64,000 nucleotides of DNA from Strix aluco (taxonomy: Eukaryota > Chordata > Aves > Strigiformes > Strigidae): the NCBI RefSeq assembly GCF_031877795.1, contig NC_133943.1:13261001-13325000 (forward strand), in the 5' to 3' direction. Made by a program: the position numbers and the translations under genes. A model generated the notes under the pieces. The model worked only from the letters and a program-made list of their open reading frames with translations, made no database searches and had not been told where the DNA came from. Positions 56,401 to 60,999 of this stretch are shown piece by piece (position 1 is the first letter of the stretch; each line of letters opens with the position of its first letter).

Positions 56401-59400
56401 ATAAAAATAAAAACCTGACAAACACATGCAAGAGAAACAAACAGAAATGACAGCACTGTGTGATAAAAGCCAGAGTTCTGCAAGATCTTGCTTGTGAAAG
56501 CGTACGTTATATAAAGCACTGTTGATTAATTTGAGGGATGACAGGCAACATTCACGGAGATGGAAACTTTTGCTCTTCTGACTCCCAGATGTGATATTTT
56601 AACAGAAAGAAGTTATTTTCTACTTTGCTGAGAGAACAGTTTTGATAGAATAAAACATAATTTTCAAACTTCTGAAAGTCCTAAAAGCAAGAGGTCATGA
56701 AACATTTTGAAGAAGTGAGCACAGACACATGTAGTTAATTCATTTAGAGATGACTGAACAGAGGCATATACTACCATCTCCCATTTTTAACCTGCATTTT
56801 TACAGTGTTATTTTACATGCAACCTAGTAAAAGAAATACATCTGAAAGCTAGTCTACAGTGTAGAGTATAAAGTTAAACGTAGTTCAAAGAGCTACATTT
56901 TTAAGAGGTTTCTTGGCATCTAAGCATGTAAATAGGTCCCATGACAGATCTTGTTCTGTGCTACTGACAGAATTAAATCCCCTTGAAAATTCCTTAGAAA
57001 TCTGGGTGCTTATAGCTATTTAAGCACCTGTTTTCACTGCACTCCATGCTTAAGAGGTGATAGCCACACCAATACCATGAAATTCAAACTTACCTTCCCA
57101 GTCTGAAAATGAGATTTAAACAAAAAAAGAAGTATCTTTCTCTGTATCAGAACAAATACCAGGTCATATATAGTCACTATGACTTTTTCTTGTTTCACTT
57201 AATCATTGTGATTTTCCAGCAGTTAATTATTAATTATTTTAAACAAAAAGACTCGCCATTGAGTCTCAAGCCAACTTGTTTTGTAATAAAAGCTGTATGA
57301 AACTCACCTGCTGTAAATGTAGCATCCCATATGATTGATTTCTTTGTCTAATTTATACCGTCGAAAATCCTCCCAAGCATCTTTAATGGCTGTAATGGCC
57401 ATTATAACACAAATTGGGATCACAGAGACTTCTGGTTGGAAAGCATTCACCACTGGCACAAAATTCAGCAGTGCAATGACCACAAAATAAATATTGGCAA
57501 AGCGGTGAAACTGCTCATAGATATTTTTAGGGAAGAAAGACAAGATGGTATACTTTGTGGTCTTAATTTTATTGGAGTCATAGTATCTGTTTGGATTTTC
57601 CTTCCGCTTCTTACTTCCAAAGGGCAAATTGGAGATGATCACTCGTTTATTTTCATTTTTCTTCTTTCTTTTCTTCACTTTTCCTCTCTTCTCCAGCTCT
57701 TCATTTTGGATTTCAGTGTCTGGAGCAGCACATCGGCAGCAGGTTTCTTTGAAAAAATGTTTTTTCCATATCATTCTAGAGAAGCAGCCTGGAACACTTT
57801 TCCTTGACATCTTGTTTTCCTCTCAAAAAGCAGTCTCAAGTTGGAAACCAACAAAGTTAGAAGAGTTCAATAATCCAAATAAACTCCCAAGTGTTGGAGA
57901 GAAGAGTCAAGATGTCTGAAGCCCAGGGCTGCCTCTCCTTCGACTCCAACCTCCACCTGCCTAGGGACAGGTATCGTCCTGACTCAGCTGCACCAGGCCC
58001 TATAGCCTGCTGGGGAAGCTGCACCTCTTCTATGACAAAAACATCCTGAATGTTTTGTTATTCCTATTAGCATACACCCGGAGGCTCCATTCAGAGCATT
58101 TCCCTGGCATCAACTATCTGCTCACATGAAGTGTCTCTGTTTCAATACAGACCAGCGACAAAGCTAAGAACACACACACAATTTTCACAGTTCACTCTGT
58201 GAGTTTCAGAATCACTTTATAAGCCTGGGAGTTGCCAGGAAGTTCAAAGGTAATGGGCAGAGCTCTGTGTCCCAGAAGTCAACAGAAGATTGCTAGAAGC
58301 CTCAGTACAGACAGTATTTCTTTCTTTTACTTCCTCTATCTACTAGTTGTTTTCATGACCATAGAATGGATTATTAAACAAACAAACAACACCCATCCCC
58401 CCAAACCAAGCAAACCTGTGATTTGGTAGTTGCGCAAATTATACATAGACATAAGCAATTGGAGGGCAATTTACCCAGATTACCCCTCAGCCTGGTCCTT
58501 CTCCTCTGATAGACCCCCTGCTTCTGGACACCCAAAGCGTCACTCTCTCACCCAGTAATCCCTTCCAGCCTCTCATTTCTTCTTCCCCATTGGTCCTTGT
58601 GCCTCTGACACATACGTAAGTAAGCACAGATGAGGGCTCATTTCCAAGAGAGCTAATGAGGTGTGTAAAAACCATAGTAATTTTTTCTCTATGGCCTGGG
58701 TTTAAGGAGAGGTGAAAAAAGAAAGAGACCCAAACTTTTAAACATCTTTTAAATGAAAACTCCTATCTATTGCATTATGTAGTGACAAGCTAAGTAGTCT
58801 CAAGTCAAGTTAGTACTTGGACAAGAAATTCTGATGAAATCGAAATGTTGCAATAAGAATTGCACATGAAAATATTTCTTCCTTCTGAGTCAGTACTGAG
58901 CAAACATCACAGCTTACTGTGGGTGTTGTACCATCTCCAAAGCGAAACCGTGTTGTATCGATCACCTGTGCTTACTGGAAGTCCTATAAAATTTTTTTAA
59001 GCTCCTGCTTACGCTTCACCTTGAATAAAGCTGATTATTAATTTTTGTATTAATGGTTTTAGTGTGAAATGTCTGAAAGACATTGCTCCAATTTGTTAAC
59101 AGCCCCAGTAATCCTTTACAGACTTGAACACATTTAATTTTTCCTCCAGATCCTTCGGCTACCTGGAGAGGATGTTGTGTGTGTTGGCAAGCTGGTTTGG
59201 AAACTTGGAATGAAAACTTGTATATCAGCACACACTGCTGTGATATGAAACAAAACTTCAATGATACCAGGATGACTTAAGTGAGATAAACGAGGCATTT
59301 TTAAAGGCAGAACAAAACTCTTTTATAACAGCTTTTCCAAACTTACTGTACACCAAAGGGTCAGTGGGGGAATTTCTGCAAAATCAGATGAGCAGTTTCC

Positions 59401-60980
59401 ACCACATCAAACACAAAGAAAAATAATTGGTTTAGTTTACTTACTTGTCATACACCCTGGTTTTAGAGAAGTTTATTGTCTTATCAAATAGGTATTTTCT
59501 ATGGTCTTCAATAGCATCCTTAATCATACTGGCAAGCAGCACCACAATCAGAGGCAACATAGTAATCTCCTTGTGGAAGACTTCCACTTGTGGGAACCAG
59601 TTCAGAACCACCAGAAAGAAGAAATAAAGATTACCCAGCCTGAAAATGTATAAAATAAAAGTAGTCAGAAATCAGAATGTGTCCTTTTCTTAATGAACAT
59701 TCCCCATTTTGTGTCAAAGGAACATTAATTATTTTACTCCTCTACCCTCCTCTTCCTTTCCCAGAATTAATTAATCAGTTGCTTAACTGAGATGCTAATT
59801 TTTTCTTTAGAAGAGCCTGTGAGATACATTTTCATAATGCTATAGCTACCTCCATTTTCCCACATATTACAAACACTTTTTATCTCTAGGAGCTAAAACT
59901 TCTTTAATGATTCCCCCCGCCTCAGTGTTGGACATAAGCACCAAACAAAAGCCCCCCAAAAACTTAAAAAAACCAACCAACGTAACAGAACGGGTGTAAA
60001 AACCCACATGTTCAGAATTATGAAAATATCCCCATCAGGAATCCATGAAGGATTCCACAGGTGAAAGGTCAAATTATGAATGTGTAAATCTAATATACTG
60101 AATGAAAATTTCAAAGCCAGATATGGATATACAACTTTCATTTATCTTTATCATAATGATATTTTCCTGGGCATCTTACTGACACGATTCATTATGCAGA
60201 GGGGCTACATAATTTCAAACCAGCACTTGGGAAGAAACCTGACCTACCACTTGTATATACATGTATACTGTTTGTAAGTTGGTAGACGAAGTAAATTGAT
60301 GCCATTAAAAATGTACCAAAATTAATCTATGAGCCTCTGAAATCTACAGAACTTCAAAGGTGTCTCAACACATCAAATGAGTGTCTTTTAATATTCTTAA
60401 AAATTAGAGGTTTATTAAACACAGAAACAGAGGGATTTTTAAATAAAAACCTGAAACTTTTACACAGAAAACCGTTCCAACATTCAAACAAGAAAATTGG
60501 CTACAGCATCAGTTAAGCACACCTAGTGTTTGTTTCAAACCTCCAGTTCAGTGTGAATCATATGACATTTGGTTACAAATAATCATCACCTAAATTTTAG
60601 CAATGTGGCAACTACAAAAGCAGCCCTTCTCCATCACCCTCAAATATCGCTGTTTCAGAGAGAGTTATTAAATCTCATGTGTCTCTGAATGACTTTTTTT
60701 TTTACCTGTGAAACTGCTCAAAAAGATTTTGGGGCAAAAAAGTGAGCCATGTGTATTTTGTGGTCTGTATTCTGTTTCCAGAATAAAACACAGAAGCTTG
60801 TTTCCAGTCTTTCCACTGTCTCCCATTGTCAGGAAACACAATCCTCCATTTGTTTAACTTGAGTTTTGGTTTGTCTCTGACAGAAAACAGCAGTGGTGTT
60901 GATTCTGATCGAGTCTGGGAGGAACTTTCAGCTCCTAGTCGCTGCCAACGGTACAAAGCAGAATCCACAGACAAAGCCAT
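7973..60980 (-). CDS. ATP10B: ATP10B, class 5 P4-ATPase flippase (whole coding span, 22 exons)
   Basis: ATP-driven lipid flippase that moves glucosylceramide and phosphatidylcholine to the cytosolic leaflet. In mammals it acts in late endosomes and lysosomes with the subunit CDC50A/TMEM30A (family knowledge). Joining 22 exons gives 4401 nt and 1466 residues, against 1461 in human. Seen in order: cytosolic N-terminus 1-91; M1-M2 about 95-135; actuator DGET 208-211; M3-M4 about 312-390 with PISL 380-383; DKTGT with phosphorylated Asp433; a long linker 455-650; nucleotide domain with [13 protein letters not shown] and KGAD 779-782; TGDK 903-906; GDGAND 1039-1044; M5-M10 about 1090-1297; C-terminal tail to 1466. 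The N-terminus (MALSVDS), the linker and the tail match ATP10B rather than ATP10A or ATP10D. All introns are GT-AG and phases agree throughout. Exon coordinates are listed separately. Confidence 0.96.
8481..11491 (-). other. Intron 21
   Basis: About 3.0 kb before the last coding exon. A locally GC-richer stretch at about 9320-9990 has overlapping ORFs in several frames (up to 140 codons) without recognisable homology. A15 tract near 8898. Nothing else. Confidence 0.8.
11492..11679 (-). CDS. ATP10B: ATP10B coding exon 21 (M9-M10)
   Basis: Residues 1236-1298: [40 protein letters not shown] and [18 protein letters not shown]. Human has [22 protein letters not shown] at the same place. Acceptor gcttacag|ACC. 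The donor is ccaag|gtttga, a weak match to the consensus, splitting the Arg codon (AG|G). Confidence 0.94.
11680..12126 (-). other. Intron 20
   Basis: About 0.45 kb. No feature recognised. Confidence 0.85.
12127..12231 (-). CDS. ATP10B: ATP10B coding exon 20 (loop and start of M8)
   Basis: Exactly 35 codons, residues 1201-1235: [20 protein letters not shown] then [15 protein letters not shown]. Separated from exon 19 by an intron of only 109 nt (12232-12340), the shortest in the gene. Acceptor ttttctag|ACA, donor cgtgg|gtatg. Confidence 0.96.
12341..12421 (-). CDS. ATP10B: ATP10B coding exon 19 (M7)
   Basis: Exactly 27 codons, residues 1174-1200: [20 protein letters not shown] and CFFVPYL. 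Human reads [27 protein letters not shown]. Acceptor cctgcag|ATA, donor atttg|gtaag. Confidence 0.95.
12422..14211 (-). other. Intron 18
   Basis: About 1.8 kb. Short alternating purine-pyrimidine (TG/CA, TA) runs near 13785-13830. No other feature. Confidence 0.85.
14212..14412 (-). CDS. ATP10B: ATP10B coding exon 18 (M5-M6)
   Basis: Exactly 67 codons, residues 1107-1173: [54 protein letters not shown] and [12 protein letters not shown]. Near-identical to human ATP10B. Acceptor ctccacag|AGC, donor cagag|gtatg. Confidence 0.96.
14413..15781 (-). other. Intron 17
   Basis: About 1.4 kb, AT-rich. No feature recognised. Confidence 0.85.
15782..15907 (-). CDS. ATP10B: ATP10B coding exon 17 (leading into M5)
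   Basis: Exactly 42 codons, residues 1065-1106: [42 protein letters not shown]. HGHWxYxRL marks the start of M5 in P4-ATPases, and KN within M5 contributes to the lipid path (family knowledge). Acceptor ccaaag|GCT, donor atgtg|gtaag. Confidence 0.96.
15908..16445 (-). other. Intron 16
   Basis: About 0.54 kb. No feature recognised. Confidence 0.85.
16446..16522 (-). CDS. ATP10B: ATP10B coding exon 16 ([11 protein letters not shown])
   Basis: Residues 1039-1064, [16 protein letters not shown] and [16 protein letters not shown] binds Mg2+ near the phosphorylated aspartate. Acceptor ttctag|GTG, donor tgcag|gtatc. Only 77 nt, yet perfectly conserved in the motif. Confidence 0.96.
16523..17708 (-). 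other. Intron 15
   Basis: About 1.2 kb. No feature recognised. Confidence 0.85.
17709..18021 (-). CDS. ATP10B: ATP10B coding exon 15 (P domain)
   Basis: Residues 935-1039: [19 protein letters not shown], a variable stretch, then [38 protein letters not shown] and VMTLSIG. CCRxTPLQKS is invariant in the family. Acceptor ctcacag|GAA, donor aatag|gtacc, phase 1 so that the Gly of GDGAND is split across the junction. Confidence 0.96.
18022..20852 (-). other. Intron 14
   Basis: About 2.8 kb. A 102-codon plus-strand ORF at 20252-20560 has no recognisable homology. No repeat or RNA gene recognised. Confidence 0.8.
20853..21037 (-). CDS. ATP10B: ATP10B coding exon 14 (P domain, TGDK)
   Basis: Residues 873-934: [45 protein letters not shown] and TINTENK. 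TGDK (903-906) belongs to the phosphorylation domain. Acceptor gcccag|GAG, donor ataag|gtgag; ends on a codon boundary. Confidence 0.96.
21038..22511 (-). other. Intron 13
   Basis: About 1.5 kb of AT-rich sequence without recognised features. Confidence 0.85.
22512..22638 (-). CDS. ATP10B: ATP10B coding exon 13
   Basis: Residues 831-873: [20 protein letters not shown], then [22 protein letters not shown]. Human has [28 protein letters not shown] at the same place. Acceptor atgcag|GTC, donor gctgg|gtagc; the donor is slightly off consensus at +4 and +5. Confidence 0.95.
22639..23358 (-). other. Intron 12
   Basis: About 0.72 kb. No feature recognised. Confidence 0.85.
23359..23465 (-). CDS. 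ATP10B: ATP10B coding exon 12
   Basis: Residues 795-830: [36 protein letters not shown] split over basic and conserved parts. The [10 protein letters not shown] block is a nucleotide-domain signature of P4-ATPases. Acceptor ttcacag|CTG, donor aagaag|gtagg. Confidence 0.95.
23466..23987 (-). other. Intron 11
   Basis: About 0.52 kb, with a short GTTT repeat near 23662-23680. No other feature. Confidence 0.85.
23988..24573 (-). CDS. ATP10B: ATP10B coding exon 11 (nucleotide-binding domain, KGAD)
   Basis: Largest exon of the set, residues 600-795. First half is a Ser/acidic-rich, poorly conserved linker with a Cys pair cluster ([10 protein letters not shown], 658-667). Second half is highly conserved: [55 protein letters not shown] and [19 protein letters not shown] (779-782) lies in the ATP-binding pocket. 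Acceptor tttctag|GTT, donor aaag|gtaac. The linker is shorter than in human, which accounts for part of the length difference. Confidence 0.96.
24574..25128 (-). other. Intron 10
   Basis: About 0.55 kb, with a T-rich run near 24688. No other feature. Confidence 0.85.
25129..25308 (-). CDS. ATP10B: ATP10B coding exon 10
   Basis: Exactly 60 codons (residues 540-599): [20 protein letters not shown] through [25 protein letters not shown]. DFFLALxICNTV is the P4-ATPase segment at the start of the nucleotide-binding domain. Acceptor cttccag|GAA, donor caaagg|gtaat; both ends are on codon boundaries. Matches human EKDVTPD...TTEPRQR. Confidence 0.95.
25804..25856. repeat. Compound tetranucleotide microsatellite (AATA)n(CATA)n
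   Basis: About six AATA units followed by about seven ACAT/CATA units, uninterrupted. Likely length-polymorphic between individuals. Confidence 0.95.
27960..28975 (+). mobile_element. CR1 non-LTR retrotransposon, 3' fragment
   Basis: Begins in the reverse-transcriptase domain: [12 protein letters not shown] is readable at about 27963-28000. It continues through the C-terminal ORF2 region ([19 protein letters not shown] at about 28260-28320) and the 3' UTR (arrgttgcccagagaggctgt-type block near 28860), ending near the CR1-type terminus attctgtgat at about 28967-28976. A gap near 28190 joins RT to the downstream part, and stops and frameshifts interrupt the frame. It is 5'-truncated and dead, as most CR1 copies are. 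Inserted opposite to ATP10B transcription. Confidence 0.92.
31646..31881 (-). CDS. ATP10B: ATP10B coding exon 9 (linker, Arg/Ser-rich)
   Basis: Encodes residues 461-539, starting [16 protein letters not shown]. It includes the basic Ser-rich stretch [10 protein letters not shown]...[12 protein letters not shown], which parallels the human QSARVPIQG...RQRS region specific to ATP10B. Several RxxS sites could be phosphorylated (inference). Acceptor tttacag|CC, donor cgtt|gtgag; ends on a codon boundary just before EKDVTPD. Confidence 0.94.
31882..32782 (-). other. Intron 8
   Basis: About 0.9 kb between the DKTGT exon and the linker exon. Nothing recognised; plus-strand ORFs here are short and unrelated to known proteins. 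Confidence 0.8.
32783..33035 (-). CDS. ATP10B: ATP10B coding exon 8 (M4 PISL and DKTGT phosphorylation site)
   Basis: Encodes residues 377-461. Starts [18 protein letters not shown] with the PISL motif (380-383) in the middle of M4, then [18 protein letters not shown] and [16 protein letters not shown]. Asp433 is the catalytic phosphorylated aspartate. Acceptor ctttcag|GTT, donor aatg|gtaag, phase 1 out. All catalytic residues are intact, so the gene should encode an active ATPase. Confidence 0.97.
33036..34182 (-). other. Intron 7
   Basis: About 1.1 kb, AT-rich, with a short ATATAAAG-type repeat near 33910-33940. No other feature. Confidence 0.8.
34183..34310 (-). CDS. ATP10B: ATP10B coding exon 7 (M3-M4 loop and start of M4)
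   Basis: Encodes residues 334-376: the lumenal loop ([16 protein letters not shown]) and [13 protein letters not shown] at the start of M4. The loop contacts the CDC50 subunit in solved P4-ATPase structures (family knowledge). Acceptor ctacag|GGC, donor tgcag|gtaaa. Ends on a codon boundary. Confidence 0.96.
34311..36721 (-). other. Intron 6
   Basis: About 2.4 kb of unique-looking AT-rich sequence. No feature recognised. Confidence 0.8.
36722..36853 (-). CDS. ATP10B: ATP10B coding exon 6 (M3)
   Basis: Encodes residues 290-334: [19 protein letters not shown], then ERRMN and the hydrophobic segment M3 ([18 protein letters not shown]). Acceptor ttgaag|GTC, donor gtag|gtatg. Nearly identical to human ATP10B in the cytosolic part; one Ser-to-Asn change in NNSGPRYKRS. 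Confidence 0.96.
36854..40484 (-). other. Intron 5
   Basis: About 3.6 kb. A T/A-rich low-complexity stretch built on TTTTA/TTTAT units lies at about 39618-39710. A 142-codon plus-strand ORF at 38047-38475 matches no family I know and is probably chance. Confidence 0.8.
40485..40591 (-). CDS. ATP10B: ATP10B coding exon 5
   Basis: Encodes residues 254-290 ([15 protein letters not shown]...IGIVIYAG), the end of the actuator domain leading towards M3. LLLRGCxxRNT is a P4-ATPase hallmark. Acceptor ttttag|GGAG, donor gcag|gtaag; phases 2 in, 1 out. Confidence 0.96.
40592..43275 (-). other. Intron 4
   Basis: About 2.7 kb of AT-rich sequence with no recognised exon, repeat family or RNA gene. Confidence 0.8.
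43276..43361 (-). CDS. ATP10B: ATP10B coding exon 4
   Basis: Encodes residues 226-254 of the actuator domain ([20 protein letters not shown] and following). Acceptor cttgcag|AAT, donor tacat|gtaag, ending in phase 2. The family usually has CEKPNNxL; here it is CEMPNNDL, a conservative change. Confidence 0.95.
43362..46889 (-). other. Intron 3
   Basis: About 3.5 kb. Contains a minus-strand TATA-like motif at 46675-46683 followed by a 91-codon ORF (46627-46352) of unknown meaning, a 22-nt T tract at 44548-44569, a 21-nt A tract at 43880-43900 followed by a C8 run, and a short tandem repeat of a 14-mer near 43766-43800. Nothing else was recognised. Confidence 0.8.
46675..46683 (-). promoter_or_regulatory. 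TATA-like motif upstream of an intronic ORF
   Basis: Minus strand TATAAAAAG, about 48 nt before an ATG at 46627 that opens a 91-codon ORF ending at 46352. The ORF is Gln/Pro/Arg-rich at first and matches nothing I know. It sits in intron 3 just 3' of exon 3. Confidence 0.15.
46890..47094 (-). CDS. ATP10B: ATP10B coding exon 3 (actuator domain, DGET)
   Basis: Encodes residues 157-225, [18 protein letters not shown] through to MGFSSQ. Contains [22 protein letters not shown] (208-211) is the P4-ATPase dephosphorylation loop equivalent to TGES of other P-type ATPases. Acceptor aacag|G, donor ccag|gtaagt. Its leading G completes the split codon from either exon 2 (AA+G, Lys) or the alternative first exon (AG+G, Arg), making it the shared acceptor for both isoforms. 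Confidence 0.96.
47095..57307 (-). other. Intron 2, long 3' part
   Basis: About 10.2 kb with no recognised exon. It holds simple sequence: a (TTAA)n/A-rich patch near 47380-47410, a 23-nt A tract at 47672-47694 preceded by a 74-codon plus-strand ORF, a T tract near 51533-51545, and a small hairpin at about 52740-52775. Short ORFs across it do not resemble known proteins. Confidence 0.8.
57308..57810 (-). CDS. ATP10B: Alternative ATP10A-like first coding exon of ATP10B
   Basis: Single open exon of 503 nt encoding 168 residues. ATG at 57810-57808 has A at -3; an in-frame TGA lies 15 nt upstream. Residues 1-80 are cytosolic and strongly basic (41-56), with a CCRC cluster at 24-27. Then follow [13 protein letters not shown]...EQFHR, M1 with [23 protein letters not shown]2 and [11 protein letters not shown]. 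The M1-M2 block resembles ATP10A (ALLNFVPxVNAFQP, INHxGC) far more than exons 1-2 of this gene. The donor gcag|gtgag leaves 2 nt, the same phase as exon 2, so it joins exon 3 in frame ([14 protein letters not shown]) and predicts a 1477-residue protein. There is no internal stop or frameshift. Alternative reading: a remnant of a tandem or paralogue duplication; the intact frame and matched phase argue against that. Confidence 0.8.
57811..59444 (-). other. Intron 2, part upstream of the alternative first exon
   Basis: About 1.6 kb between canonical exon 2 and the alternative N-terminal exon. If the alternative exon has its own promoter, this stretch should hold it. A TATA-like sequence on the minus strand lies at 58215-58223. 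There is no CpG-rich segment and no other recognisable feature. Confidence 0.6.
58215..58223 (-). promoter_or_regulatory. Possible TATA box upstream of the alternative first exon
   Basis: Minus strand reads gcTTATAAAGtg, about 405 nt before the alternative ATG at 57810. A TSS about 30 nt downstream would give an unspliced leader of about 375 nt. This rests on a short motif in AT-rich DNA, so chance is a strong alternative. Confidence 0.18.
59445..59639 (-). CDS. ATP10B: ATP10B coding exon 2 (canonical M1-M2)
   Basis: Encodes residues 92-157: M1, the short lumenal loop and M2, ending KTRVYDK. Clear match to ATP10B ([13 protein letters not shown] in the M1-M2 loop; MIKDAIED at the end of M2). 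Acceptor ttttcag|GCTGGG, donor gacaa|gtaagt; both ends are in phase 2. The first codons read R-L-G-N where other family members have R-(W/F/P)-A-N. The acceptor and phase leave no alternative that restores the usual residues. Confidence 0.94.
59640..60705 (-). other. Intron 1 of ATP10B
   Basis: About 1.07 kb between coding exons 1 and 2, with gtaaa donor and tttcag acceptor. AT-rich, with homopolymer runs. No coding, repeat or RNA feature was recognised in it. Confidence 0.9.
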
Positions 60981-60999
60981 TCACAGCAGGGATGTCAGA
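60706..60999 (-). CDS. ATP10B: ATP10B coding exon 1 (canonical N-terminus)
   Basis: Encodes residues 1-92 from the ATG at 60980-60978 ([13 protein letters not shown]). A TGA codon lies in frame immediately before the ATG, so the start is firm. The exon appears to begin at 60999, after a good acceptor (gtctttcag), leaving 19 nt of 5' UTR; at least one non-coding exon must therefore lie upstream. The donor cacag|gtaaa splits Arg92 (2 nt in this exon). The peptide contains an acidic dileucine motif, ESTPLL (26-31), conserved in human ATP10B as I recall it, and the P4-ATPase block TTKYT...NLFEQFHR just before M1. ATG context is modest (T at -3, G at +4). Confidence 0.95.

Noticed and set aside
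57436-57919. Plus-strand ORFs of 123 and 96 codons over the alternative first exon
   Set aside because: They are antisense shadows of the well-supported minus-strand ATP10A-like exon.
57308-60980. Idea that the alternative exon belongs to a separate adjacent ATP10 gene
   Set aside because: No second set of downstream exons exists in the window, and its donor phase fits ATP10B exon 3 exactly; a single gene with two starts is simpler.
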